From NCBI RefSeq assembly GCF_025399795.1, contig NZ_JAODTZ010000070.1:1-37042 (forward strand): a stretch of 37,042 nt of DNA. Reading direction: 5' to 3'. The stretch is from Streptomyces rhizosphaerihabitans. Lineage in GTDB: Bacteria > Actinomycetota > Actinomycetes > Streptomycetales > Streptomycetaceae. Under the pieces are notes generated by a model, which was not told the origin of the DNA, ran no database searches, and saw nothing but the letters and a program-made list of their open reading frames with translations. Shown in pieces: positions 22,412-30,770 of this stretch. The position numbers and the translations under genes are program-made. The stretch's first letter is position 1. Each line of letters starts with the position of its first letter.

Positions 22412-24007
22412 TTGTCTGGTGTGCTGGTGTTCTCGGTCGAGACCTCCGATGCTGTGGTGGCGGTCCGCGCTCGCACGAGATCCGATGAGTCAGCAGGATG
22501 TACGGGCTGCGGACAGCTCAGCGCGTGGTGCCATAGCCGTTATGTACGGAGCCTCTCCGACGTCACGCTCGCAGGCCGGCCTCTGCGTATCGACTTGTCT
22601 GTGCGCCGCCTGTACTGCGAAAACACGACCTGCCCGAAGGTGACCTTCGCCGAGCAAGTGCCGGGGCTTACCGTGCGCTACCAGCGGCGGACACCTCCGT
22701 TGCAGCGCATAGTGGAGGACGTCGGCGTGGTGCTGGCCGGCCGGGGCGGTTCCCGGATGCTTCGGATCTTGAACATCAGGCTCTCGCGGTGCACCGTCTT
22801 GTCCCAGCTGATGCGGGTGCCGTTCCCGCCGCTGGTCACGCCCCGGGTGCTGGGGGTGGACGACTTCGCGCTCTACGGCGACACCTACGGAACTCTGCTG
22901 GTCGACGCCACCACCCGACTCCCGCTCACACTCTGGGAAGGACGTGACGCGGAACGGCTCGGCCGGTGGCTCCGTGAGCACCAAGGTGTTGAGGTTGCCT
23001 GCCGCGACGGCTCCCTCACCTACCGACAGGGCATCACCGCCGGCGCCCCGGATGCCGTGCAGGTCAGCGACCGCTTTCACCTTTGGCAGGGCCTCTCCCG
23101 CCGAGTCCAGGACATCGCCTCCGCCCACCGCGGATGCCTGCCCGCAGCGCTGCCCCCGATCGGCGAGACCGGTCCCGCACTGGTCGAGGAGCCCTTCGAG
23201 AACACCGTCGCGGACACGCGGTCCGGGCGCCATGCCCGAAGGCTGTTCGAGGCCGTGCAGGCCCTGACCCGTTCTGGTCGGAGCCACAGCTCCGTGGCCC
23301 GGGAGCTCGGCCTGAACCGCCGCACCGTCAGCAAGTACGCCCGAGCCCACACTTGGCAGGAAGTGGTGCGTCGCCCGCCCCGCAGGCCATCCACCCTGGA
23401 TCCCTACCTCGGCTACCTGCAACAACGCTGGGACGAGGGACAGCACAGCGCGAAGATCCTGCATGAAGAACTGCAGACCAAGGGCTACCTTGGCCACTAC
23501 CAGCGAGTGAAAATGGCCGTCGCACCCCTGCGACGGGGCCTGCCCCTGGACGAGCCCCGCGAGCGACCGCCCTCCCCGCGCGAAGCCGCCCGATGGATCA
23601 CCACCCACCCGCACCGCCGCAGCCCGTATACCAACGACCGCCTGCCCCGGCTCCTTGGCCACTGCCCTGAACTCAGGACCGCCCACGACCTGGTCCGCCG
23701 ATTCGCAGCCATGCTCGACAACCGCGACGCGACCTCCTTGCAAGAGTGGCTGGACGACCTCGCGAACACCGGGCTGGCTCCGCTGACCGGCCTTGCCGGA
23801 GCCCTGCGCGAAGACCGACATGCCGTCGCCCAGGGGATCGCCACCCCTTACAACTCCGGAGTCAACGAGGGCCGTATCACCGACGTCAAGCTGCAGAAAC
23901 GTCTCATGGGCGGACGCGCTGGCGTCTCCCTTCTCCGCCATCGCGTCGTCCTGATCGCCCATCTCCGCCGACGCTATGCGGACCGGCCGACCGTACCGCC
24001 GAGATGA
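22412..24007 (+). CDS. ISL3-family transposase, full length
   Basis: The product of 531 residues starts at TTG 22412 (GTG at 22421 is an alternative) and ends inside the right inverted repeat. An N-terminal zinc ribbon (CTGCGQLSAWCHSR, YCENTTCP) is followed by the DDE_ISL3 domain: Asp in LGVDDFALYGDTYGTL, Asp in VACRDGSLTYRQG with SDRFHLWQGLSRRV, and Glu in SGVNEGRITDVKLQKRLMGG. Between the second Asp and the Glu lies an inserted region with an IstA-like HTH (SSVARELGLNRRTVSKY) and GYLGHYQRVKMAV. The enzyme cuts the 54-bp ends and duplicates 8 bp. No defect is visible, so it is probably active. Confidence 0.92.
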   Translation: MSGVLVFSVETSDAVVAVRARTRSDESAGCTGCGQLSAWCHSRYVRSLSDVTLAGRPLRIDLSVRRLYCENTTCPKVTFAEQVPGLTVRYQRRTPPLQRIVEDVGVVLAGRGGSRMLRILNIRLSRCTVLSQLMRVPFPPLVTPRVLGVDDFALYGDTYGTLLVDATTRLPLTLWEGRDAERLGRWLREHQGVEVACRDGSLTYRQGITAGAPDAVQVSDRFHLWQGLSRRVQDIASAHRGCLPAALPPIGETGPALVEEPFENTVADTRSGRHARRLFEAVQALTRSGRSHSSVARELGLNRRTVSKYARAHTWQEVVRRPPRRPSTLDPYLGYLQQRWDEGQHSAKILHEELQTKGYLGHYQRVKMAVAPLRRGLPLDEPRERPPSPREAARWITTHPHRRSPYTNDRLPRLLGHCPELRTAHDLVRRFAAMLDNRDATSLQEWLDDLANTGLAPLTGLAGALREDRHAVAQGIATPYNSGVNEGRITDVKLQKRLMGGRAGVSLLRHRVVLIAHLRRRYADRPTVPPR

Positions 24008-24036
24008 TCTCCGCCTACGAAAATCTTGCCAGAGCC
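23983..24036 (-). repeat. Right terminal inverted repeat of the ISL3 element (54 bp)
   Basis: This stretch is the exact reverse complement of 22299-22352 and contains the transposase stop codon at 24005-24007. Confidence 0.92.
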
Positions 24037-24044
24037 ACTTCCCC
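24037..24044 (+). repeat. Target-site duplication, right copy (ISL3)
   Basis: ACTTCCCC follows the right end directly and equals 22291-22298. Confidence 0.9.
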
Positions 24045-24260
24045 GAGTACGCCGACAGAGCGGCGCCGGGCCCGGTCGTCGCACTCGGCCAGCAGCAGTT
24101 CGGAGAGGAAACCGAGGTAGGACATCTGCTCGCGGTCGGCGGTCTCGGCGAGTTCGGGGAACTGGGACCGGATGGTCGGCAGCCGCAGCATCCGACATGC
24201 CTGGTCGACCGCGGCGGTGGCGGCCTGCTCGGTCAGTCCTCGCTGGCGGGGACTGGTCAC
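24045..24260 (-). pseudogene. IS21-family IstB, N-terminal fragment
   Basis: From the GTG at 24260 the frame reads MTSPRQRGLTEQAATAAVDQ, CRMLRLPTIRSQFPELAETA and MSYLGFLSELLLAECDDRAR, the helical N-terminal domain of IstB. It stops matching after RRRS, a few codons before the ISL3 insertion. The sequence beyond the ISL3 element (left of 22291) does not continue IstB, so the gene was already cut when ISL3 landed. The Walker motifs are missing. It follows istA by 12 bp, the normal IS21 order. Confidence 0.8.
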
Positions 24261-24272
24261 AGTCGATCTCCT

Positions 24273-25360
24273 TCAGGATGTGGGGCGGTCCGGTCGACGC
24301 AGTCGCAGCAGCTGGTCGTAGTGGGCGACCGAGGGAAGCGGCTGCTTGTCGTGAGGCAGGTGGGCCAGGCGACGGGAGGCCAACGAGGTGGCCTTCGACC
24401 GGTCGGCCGTCGGCGGCACGGGTTCCGCAGGGGTGTTGCCGTCCTCTTCCGCGGTCAGAGCGCCCGTTTTCAAGGCCGCTGCGAGGCCGGTGACCAGGTG
24501 TTCGTGAGGCAGGTGGCGGCCGAGAAGAAGGACTTCGATGAGCGCGCGGGTGCCGTCGCGTTCGCCATGGGCTTTGACGGCCGTCGCCCACCAGGCGTCG
24601 TGGACCGGGGTGAACCTGCCTGCGGATCGGGCCTGGTAGAGCGCGGTCGCGCCGGGCAGGGCGCCGGGCTTGCGCACGAGGGCCTCCAGGTAGTGGTCCA
24701 ACTCAAGCCGGGTGCCGCCCTTGGCGATCAGCCGCTCGTGCCGGGCGACCTCCTCGCGGCCGTCATAGACGACCAGTTCAGACGTATGCAGCATCGCTCG
24801 GACACTCCGGCCGATCAGCCTGACCGGCACCGAGTAGCGGTTGGTCCGGACGCTGATCTGGCTGTAGCGGTCGACTCGCAGAGTGAAGAGCCGGCCCGTC
24901 TCGAAAGGCTCGTCCGGCAGCGGTGCCAGCAGCGGCTGTTCGGAGGCGAAGTACTCGCCGATCGTGCGGGGCCGGGACCGGATCCGCCGTGCGTTGTCCG
25001 CCTCATCCCACTGCTCGATCATGGCGTTGAGCTCGGCGAGAGTGTCGACCTCCGGGACGGGGACGAGGTGGTTTCGGCGGAACCAGCCGATCTGGCCCTC
25101 GACCCCGCCCTTCTCGTGGGCGCCACGGATTCCGGGCTGGCAGTAGAGAGCTTCCAGGCCGTAGTGCGAGCGGAACGCGGTCCACCGCTCGGCCTCCACC
25201 CGCTGCCGCGAGAGGCCCAGAACCCGCGCGACTGCAGCTCTGAGGTTGTCGTAGCGGACCTTCCCCGGTCGGCACTCCGCCCAGCACGTTGAGAGCGTGG
25301 ACGTGGCCCTCGAAGAACGCCTCCTGCCCGGCCGAGGCGAAGGTCCTTCTCTGCACTTCA
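24273..25360 (-). pseudogene. IS21-family IstA, C-terminal part with frameshift
   Basis: The minus-strand frame carries the IstA part from the middle of the catalytic core to the stop: KVRYDNLRAAVARVLGLSRQ (second catalytic Asp), GAHEKGGVEGQIGWFRRNHL (catalytic Glu), SVRTNRYSVPVRLIGRSVRA and LPSVAHYDQLLRL. The preceding segment, QEAFFEGHVHALNVLGGVPT, lies in another frame; an extra G near 25265 causes the shift. The N-terminal HTH and first Asp are missing beyond about 25360. This IS21 relic belongs to a different subgroup from the fusion gene at 19972. Confidence 0.82.
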
Positions 25361-25462
25361 CGCGATCGGTTACACGGCAGGTGATTGCCATGCCTATCGA
25401 GCGCCAAACGCCGGCCCTACTCGGTCCTCCGCGCCCTCGGGCCCGCTTCCCCTGCCAGCACC

Positions 25463-26833
25463 TCAGCTTGACGGCGAGCGGGGAAAGCGGTCGCCGAGGA
25501 CGAAGGCGGCGGCCCAGGTCTCGCTCAGCACCTTGCCGAGCAGGGGGTCGCTGGACTCCAGAACCTCGCTGCGGCGGACCGAGCCGTCCTCGTTGATCCG
25601 TTGGCCGCCGAGGACGACGGGGGCGCGCAGGACGTCCTCGCCCCAGGGACCGATGGCATTGCACAGCAGGCCCTCGAAGCGGTGGCCGGCCAGGTTGTCG
25701 TTGCGGACCCGCTGCACGAAGTCGTCGATCACAGCTGCCTGGAGGTAGACCCAGGCGAGGTAGACCACCGTGCGTCCATCGTCCAGACGGACCGGGAGGC
25801 GGACCTTGAGGAAGTTGCCGACGCCCTCCGCGATGATGATCGCACCCGTGTCAGACTTCACCCGGCGCCTGCGCTCCTCCTCTGAGAGCTCGGCCACCAG
25901 GTGGGGCAGGGCCAGGTCGAAGCCGGGGTGCTCCGGGTCGAGATGGCCGCCGCAGTCGCAGGCGGCACCGTGGGTGTGGGCATTTGCTTGCACCGAGTCG
26001 GGAGCGAGATCGAGCCGGGCCGTCGGGTAGCTCGGCGCGCCGCCGCTCGCCTGTACCGGAAGCAGCAGCGCGTAGAACCGCACTGCCGTGAACGTCGTGG
26101 GCTCGGGCAGTCCGAGCGCCGCCATCGCTGCCGAAGCGGCCTCATGACGCTCACCGTTGACGCGGATCTCGGCCTGCATCGAGCCGGGGCTACCGCCGTA
26201 GAAAACCTTGACGCCATTGAAGAAGGGCGATTCCAGGTCCGTAGTGAACGAGTCCGCGATCCGGTGCAGCACGTTCGCTTCCAGCAGCGCGCCTTGCAGC
26301 CGCCGGTTCTCGTCGATGTCGCTTCCGAGGCCGACTGCACCCGACATGATCATGTGCCAGCCGGGCACGCCGCGCTCGTCGTCGGGGCCCGCGTGGTCCG
26401 CGAAATGCTCGCGGCGATCGAGGAGTTCCAGCAGGCAGGCGCCCGCCGTCTGCACCCACGTGTTCGCCGCGTCCTGCGGATCAGCGGACATGGACACGAC
26501 GCAGTCCATGAAGCACGGTACGTCCGGCTGGAGACCGACGTCGGGCAGCGCGACGAGGTCGTAGTGGTGGCCGCCCCCGTGGTGCGGCGGGGCAACGGCC
26601 ACGGCCCAACCATGCGGGCTGATCAACGAGTTGCCCTTGAGTTGGGCGCCCTGCGTCACACCGGGCGCGCACTCTTCGAGCCCGGCCCTCACCAGGGCGA
26701 GAAACTCCAGGTCGGGCAGCCGCTTCGCCGGCGGCTCCTCTTTGCGCGTACGACGTCGTATCCAGGACACCCGTGGATGGTAGGTGGTGCCGTCGACGGT
26801 TATGCGCCGCGCCCCCTTCTTCACCAGTGCCAT
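25463..26833 (-). CDS. DUF6348-like / DUF2199-like two-domain protein
   Basis: The product of 456 residues starts at the ATG at 26833 (MALVKKGARRITVDGTTYHP); an in-frame start 18 codons upstream has less support. The first 260 residues resemble the DUF6348 type (DVPCFMDCVVSMSADPQDAA, GWHMIMSGAVGLGSD, FFNGVKVFYGGSPGSMQAEI). The last 160 residues resemble DUF2199: a Cys pair in CDCGGHLDPEHPGFDLALPH, then VYLAWVYLQAAVIDDFVQRV and GLLCNAIGPWGEDVLRAPVV. No signal peptide or membrane helix is seen. Neither domain has a known activity; DUF6348 proteins occur singly in actinobacteria. The domain names are from memory of sequence style and should be taken as moderate. It is intact and flanked by IS relics. 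Confidence 0.7.
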   Translation of the reverse strand: MALVKKGARRITVDGTTYHPRVSWIRRRTRKEEPPAKRLPDLEFLALVRAGLEECAPGVTQGAQLKGNSLISPHGWAVAVAPPHHGGGHHYDLVALPDVGLQPDVPCFMDCVVSMSADPQDAANTWVQTAGACLLELLDRREHFADHAGPDDERGVPGWHMIMSGAVGLGSDIDENRRLQGALLEANVLHRIADSFTTDLESPFFNGVKVFYGGSPGSMQAEIRVNGERHEAASAAMAALGLPEPTTFTAVRFYALLLPVQASGGAPSYPTARLDLAPDSVQANAHTHGAACDCGGHLDPEHPGFDLALPHLVAELSEEERRRRVKSDTGAIIIAEGVGNFLKVRLPVRLDDGRTVVYLAWVYLQAAVIDDFVQRVRNDNLAGHRFEGLLCNAIGPWGEDVLRAPVVLGGQRINEDGSVRRSEVLESSDPLLGKVLSETWAAAFVLGDRFPRSPSS

Positions 26834-26998
26834 GCCCACGTCCTTTCCCAGGGCGAGGGTAGTGAACGGCCACTGGTCGTGTCGCACGGGTTTCCCCTCG
26901 CCTGGCTGTGTCGGCTTCTTCGGGAGTTGTTTGGCGGCAAGTGTCGTGATCGATGTCGGCGACTTTTGATGTCACTCCAGTGCTGCGGGACCGCTTAC

Positions 26999-28164
26999 TG
27001 ACTTCGGCTGATTAGGGTGAGGTTGGGGCGTCGAGGGTCAGGCCGGTGCCGGCTATGAAGCCGTCGAGGGTGTCGGGCCGGTACTGAAGACGCTTGAGCC
27101 GGTTGCGGACGAGGGTCTCGAGTCGGTCGAGGGCGACGACGGCGAGGTTGGCCAGGCTGCGTTTGACGTGTCCCCAGACCCACTCGACGGGGTTGAGGTC
27201 GGGCGAGTAGGCGGGCAGCAGGAACACCGTCAGCCACTCGCGCTGGTTGATCAGCTCGCGTATGGCGTGGGAGACGTGGGTGTTCAGGCGGTCCCAGACC
27301 AGCACGATGGGTGCCTTGACGAGCTGGTGGACGCCGTCGATCAGCGCGATGAAGTCGCGTTCGCCCATGCTGCGACGCTTGCCCTTGCCCGCGGGGTGGG
27401 TGCGCAGGCGGTGGCACAGCCGGGTCCGGGAGCCGGGCCGCATGGCGATCAGTCCGGCCACCGACAGACGTCCGAGCGTCGCCCGCTGACCGTCACGACC
27501 GGGGTGCGGCCACGTCGGCCCCAGGTACGTCCCCGGGGCGGCCGCCGGGTGAAGCCTGCCTCGTCCTCGAAGCAGAGGTAGCCCCCGCAGACCGCCCTGG
27601 CTCTTTTACCTCCTCCCAGGTCGCCTCCTTCCAGACGGTGACGGCCTGCTCGTCGCGTTCGGAGACCCGCCGCGCGGGGACCTGCGGACTGAAGCCGAGC
27701 CGGTGCATCAGCCTCGTCGCCCCGGAGACGCTGTACGAGACGTGGAACTTCCTGCCGATCAGCGTGGCCACCCGCGCGGCGGTCCACACCTGGTCCTCCA
27801 CCCAGCCGTGCGCGGCCGGCCCCTGCTCCAGATACGCGGTCAGTTTCTCCAGACAGCGCGGGGACAGACGACACCGCGAGCCGCTCGGGCCACGCGAATT
27901 CAGAGCTCCCGCACCACCGGCCCGCCACAACTCGTGCCACTGATAGGCCGACTTCCCGCTCACCCGCAGGCGCCGTGCCACCTCCAACGGCTTGACGTCC
28001 TGCTCGAACAGCTCGGCCGCCGGCATCCGCACCGACTCACGTCGCCGCCGACCCACAGCGGTCAGCCCGCCCCCATCCGCATACCTCACACACTCCGGGA
28101 TACCGCCACCACGCCGGGGCCATCAGGCATTCCAGGACACTTCACCCTGACGAGCCGAAGTCAG
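26999..28164 (-). mobile_element. IS630-family insertion sequence
   Basis: The 1166-bp element is bounded by inverted repeats: inward from 26999 CTGACTTCGGCT and, from 28164, the same 12 bases, followed by a 4-base difference zone and then AGGGTGA at both ends. TA dinucleotides flank it at 26997-26998 and 28165-28166, the usual IS630 target duplication. Its transposase frame is broken (see 27012-28089), so it is probably immobile on its own. Confidence 0.85.
27012..28089 (-). pseudogene. IS630-family transposase with frame changes
   Basis: From the GTG at 28089 the N-terminal HTH region reads KPLEVARRLRVSGKSAYQWH, then AAHGWVEDQVWTAARVATLI. A first change of frame at WEEVK can be explained by a -1 slip on AAAA, giving EVKRARAVCGGYLCFEDEAG, which fits the family and holds the first catalytic Asp; many IS630 elements use such slips. 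A second change near 27470 needs one lost G (SGRRSDVCRWPD versus GRLSVAGLIAM) and looks like a true mutation. The last frame has VLVWDRLNTHVSHAIREL and LLPAYSPDLNPVEWVWGHVK with the remaining Asp and Glu. The overall gene is complete but broken. Confidence 0.82.
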
Positions 28165-28166
28165 TA

Positions 28167-28478
28167 ACGATCCGCGGGGTGGGAGCCCTTCGGCACTGGC
28201 GCGCGGGAGCTGACTGTCCCCGGCTCCCGCCCGTGCGGCTCGGCTGCGGATACCAGCCTTCGCCCGGAACCGGCAACGTGAAACCATCAAGCGATGACCG
28301 AAACGAGCAGCGACGACGGCCGCACCTTTGAGCAGGTTTGGCCAGCTCAAGAGCGACACCTGAGGAGATTCAAAGAGCGCCGTCAACAGCCCAGCAGAGC
28401 GTCAATCAGTGCCCGAGCCACGACCACCGGAACCCGAGTATCAGCATCAATGTCAGTGCCCACTGATAGAGAAGGGTC
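28167..28478. other. Intergenic stretch without a convincing gene
   Basis: The stretch between the IS630 element and the next gene contains an 8-bp inverted repeat (GCGGGAGC and GCTCCCGC around 28199-28230) and a 71-codon plus frame from 28294 (MTETSSDDGRTFEQVWPAQE) whose later half looks non-coding. The rest shows nothing recognisable. Confidence 0.4.
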
Positions 28479-29090
28479 ATGGATACCGACGCTCTTCCGC
28501 CGTCTGTAGATCACTCTTCCGAAGCCTCGTTCAGGCGTGGGTGCCTGGCCCGGGAGTCAGGGCAGTGGGAGCACGCCCAGGAACTGTTCGAGGAGGCGGT
28601 TCGTGGTTCGGGCCCGCAGATGCTCTGGCGCGTGACAGAGGCCTGTTTGTACAGCGACGAGGCGGCGTTGTGGATGCGGCGGGCCGTGGTCACGGAGAGC
28701 GAGCCGGGCGGTATCACGGTCGGCCCCGACGCATTCGGGATCCTTGGGGGCAATGGCGATGCGCTGGTGCAGAACTGGGAGATCGTCGTCGAGTCGGACG
28801 AACCGGCCCGCGCGGTCGCCGCACTCACCGCTGCGGAACCTCGGCTGATGCGCGTGTTCGAGGACGGCCGCGAACTCTCTCCGGAGGAGGCCGAGGACCT
28901 CTGGGACGAGGCCTTCCCTCCCTACAGTCCCAACTACGCCGCCGTCGACGCCACAGTGCCCCGCATCTGGATGGACTGCAAGGACGGGATCTATCCGCAC
29001 ATGGCCCGCACCGCACTGCGCATCGTGACGGACGAACTCCGCAAAGCCGGGGTGCGGCAGGCACACCTGTTCAGCCGTTCCCACCGCTAG
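28479..29090 (+). CDS. Hypothetical protein with TPR/SEL1-like start
   Basis: The product of 203 residues starts at the ATG at 28479 with GAGAAGGG upstream. The N-terminal 70 residues look helical and repeat-like (SEASFRRGCLARESGQWEHA, QELFEEAVRG, SDEAALWMRRAVV), suggesting one or two TPR-like repeats. The C-terminal half is acidic (DGRELSPEEAEDLWDEAFPP, AVDATVPRIWMDCKDGIYPH) and matches no family I know. No signal peptide or membrane segment. The codon use is consistent with a real gene. It is followed by the PIN-domain gene after 274 bp of repeat-rich DNA, so they are probably separately expressed. Confidence 0.65.
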   Translation: MDTDALPPSVDHSSEASFRRGCLARESGQWEHAQELFEEAVRGSGPQMLWRVTEACLYSDEAALWMRRAVVTESEPGGITVGPDAFGILGGNGDALVQNWEIVVESDEPARAVAALTAAEPRLMRVFEDGRELSPEEAEDLWDEAFPPYSPNYAAVDATVPRIWMDCKDGIYPHMARTALRIVTDELRKAGVRQAHLFSRSHR

Positions 29091-29197
29091 CGAACCACGG
29101 CCCACACCGGCCCACTCATCACAGAAGATCCGACGGTCAAGATCTCGTGGCAGAGGACACACGGCGGTGGAAACCGGCTGTGTCACGCGTCCCTCAC

Positions 29198-29250
29198 AGC
29201 CTCACAGGACGGCGCGTCTACCTGTGGATATGGGCTGTGAGCCTCACAGG
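29198..29250. promoter_or_regulatory. CTCACAG repeats and a 15-bp palindrome upstream of the PIN gene
   Basis: AGCCTCACAGG occurs at 29198-29208 and again at 29240-29250, 42 bp apart (four helical turns). The second copy forms a perfect palindrome with its left neighbour, CTGTGAG-C-CTCACAG at 29235-29249. More CCTGTG/CACAGG half-sites lie at 29220-29226 and 29270-29300. This looks like an operator cluster 115-165 bp before the PIN-domain start. Confidence 0.5.
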
Positions 29251-29364
29251 CCTCTCAGGTTCGCCGTACCTGTGTGACGGAGTTGCCGGGGCCTGTGATC
29301 GGGCCACCCGCAGGACGGTGAAAACCCCTGTCTGGGCGTCTGCTCGGGGGCCTACGCTCCCGTC

Positions 29365-30354
29365 ATGTACAGCAGCTTCTACGCCCGTCCCCGTCCGTTG
29401 ACCAGTGGCTTCCGACTCGGGGTCTTCGACACGTCGGTGCTCACCTCGGACATCACCGCGGCACTGACGCGGGGCCAGCCGTCCTCGATCCTGGCCGGGA
29501 TGCGGTACGGAACGCTGCGCGGCTTCATCCCGCACTACGTGTGGGCGGAGGTTCCCCGAGTGCTGGCTGACCGAAAGCGCGAGAGCTGCGCCTTCGATTT
29601 TGCGAAGGCGGAGTGGTTGTGGTGGCACCAGTACGTGCCGCTGCTGCACGTCGTCTCCGTCACCGGACTGCCAATGACTGCGGCCGCCGACAAGCTGGCC
29701 CACGAAGACCTCAGCGACGTCGGCCTCCTGCAGCTGGCCGGCGTGCTCGCTCCCGTGGTGCTGTTCGCTGCCGACCGCGATCTGATCCGCCACGACGTCG
29801 CCGTGCGGGACTGGGGCGCGCTGCGCGCCGCGCTGGGGCGGATCGGCGCAGCAGAGCAGGGCATCCGCAGCAGTACCACCGCGTTGGAGTTCTCCGGCCG
29901 CGGCCTGATCGGGACGGCCCGCCTGGCGCGCGCCCATCCGCTGGCCGCCAGCGCGGCGGCGGCCGCCGTCGGTATCTACGCCTATCGCAACCGCACCCGG
30001 CTCACGGAGACCCGCGCGGCGCTCGCTCGGGTTGGCACAGACGCCCTGAAAGTCCTGAGCGAACCGTTCATCCGGCACGAGCTGCACGAGCGCGCCTGGA
30101 AGGACGCCGAACGCGGCACCGCCGGAAGCGACCTGCTGTCCCAAGTCATCCGTCTGCTCGCTCGCGCACCGGAGCCGATGACTCGCACCGCGATCCTCGC
30201 GGCTTTCCCCGCATCGGCGCAGGAACCGCACCGTCGGCACATGGACGGACTGGGTCGGCTCCTGCACCGTTTCCCCGCCTTCCACCAGGCAGAGCCCGGC
30301 AGATGGCAGATCGGCAGGGCCAACATGCAGATCACCGCCCCGCGTTGGGGGTAG
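29365..30354 (+). CDS. PIN-domain protein with membrane helix and C-terminal winged-helix-like region
   Basis: The product of 329 residues starts at the ATG at 29365. The PIN ribonuclease-fold acids are visible: Asp22 in GVFDTSVLTSD, Glu62 in HYVWAEVPRVL, Asp115/Asp118 in HEDLSDVGLLQL and Asp137/Asp139 in LFAADRDLI, which would bind the metal ions for RNA cleavage. Residues about 185-207 (TARLARAHPLAASAAAAAVG) form a hydrophobic, Ala-rich segment that could span the membrane. The end (LARAPEPMTRTAILAAFPAS onward) looks like a winged helix. Unlike VapC toxins it is large and no antitoxin gene overlaps it. It might cut RNA at the membrane or act as a regulator. The PIN call is good; membrane placement is a prediction. 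Confidence 0.75.
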   Translation: MYSSFYARPRPLTSGFRLGVFDTSVLTSDITAALTRGQPSSILAGMRYGTLRGFIPHYVWAEVPRVLADRKRESCAFDFAKAEWLWWHQYVPLLHVVSVTGLPMTAAADKLAHEDLSDVGLLQLAGVLAPVVLFAADRDLIRHDVAVRDWGALRAALGRIGAAEQGIRSSTTALEFSGRGLIGTARLARAHPLAASAAAAAVGIYAYRNRTRLTETRAALARVGTDALKVLSEPFIRHELHERAWKDAERGTAGSDLLSQVIRLLARAPEPMTRTAILAAFPASAQEPHRRHMDGLGRLLHRFPAFHQAEPGRWQIGRANMQITAPRWG

Positions 30355-30553
30355 CCGCCGCCCGAGCGACACGTACGGCCCGTCGATGGCAGCTCGAACC
30401 CGGTGACGGTGTGCTGCACGGCATGTCCGGTGTGGGCTCAGTTCCTGGTCGTCGGCACTTTCGTGTGACTCCCAAGGGTGTTCTCACGACTCCTACGGGT
30501 GCCGAATTGGCTTTCCCGCCAGAGGTGGGTGCAGGATTCGCAGCGAAGCGTCC

Positions 30554-30640
30554 GTGGTCAACCAACTGCCAGCGCAGTTCGGCATCGTGGACCTTTTCGC
30601 GGGGGGTGGCGGCTTCAGCCAGGGCACGTACGCTCCGCCG
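30554..30640 (+). pseudogene. Possible DNA cytosine-C5 methyltransferase start (motif I only)
   Basis: From the GTG at 30554 the frame reads VVNQLPAQFGIVDLFAGGGG and continues FSQG. VDLFAGGGGFSxG is the standard motif I (SAM-binding loop) of C5 cytosine methyltransferases and lies at the normal N-terminal position. The following residues (TYAPPTIVVPARKRGAPKAA) do not continue the family, and no PCQ motif IV is nearby. It is at most an N-terminal scrap, or a chance match in GC-rich DNA. Confidence 0.35.
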
Positions 30641-30770
30641 ACCATCGTGGTCCCAGCACGCAAAAGGGGAGCCCCGAAGGCCGCACCCGGGCTTTGGACG
30701 GCGGAGGGTACGACCGAGGACTCCCCGGTGTCGCGTTGGGATCACATCCGCCCGAGCGAAATCACGAGAG

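Larger units (their letters stand above)
22299..24036 (+). mobile_element. Complete ISL3-family insertion sequence
   Basis: The 1738-bp element has perfect 54-bp terminal inverted repeats (22299-22352 and 23983-24036), an 8-bp direct target duplication ACTTCCCC on both sides, and one uninterrupted transposase gene with all catalytic residues. The ends begin GGCTCTGGCAAGATTTTCGT. Perfect ends and duplication indicate a recent insertion. The target sits at the broken end of an older IS21 istB. Confidence 0.95.

Noticed and set aside
22490..23962. 490-codon minus-strand open frame
   Set aside because: Antisense to the intact ISL3 transposase and without recognisable domains.
25901..27001. Long plus-strand open frame
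   Set aside because: Antisense to the DUF6348/DUF2199-like gene; no domain, and its composition mirrors the opposite strand.
28199..28230. 8-bp inverted repeat as a terminator
   Set aside because: No gene ends near it on either strand apart from the IS630 end, and the stem is short for this GC content; reported only within the gap entry.
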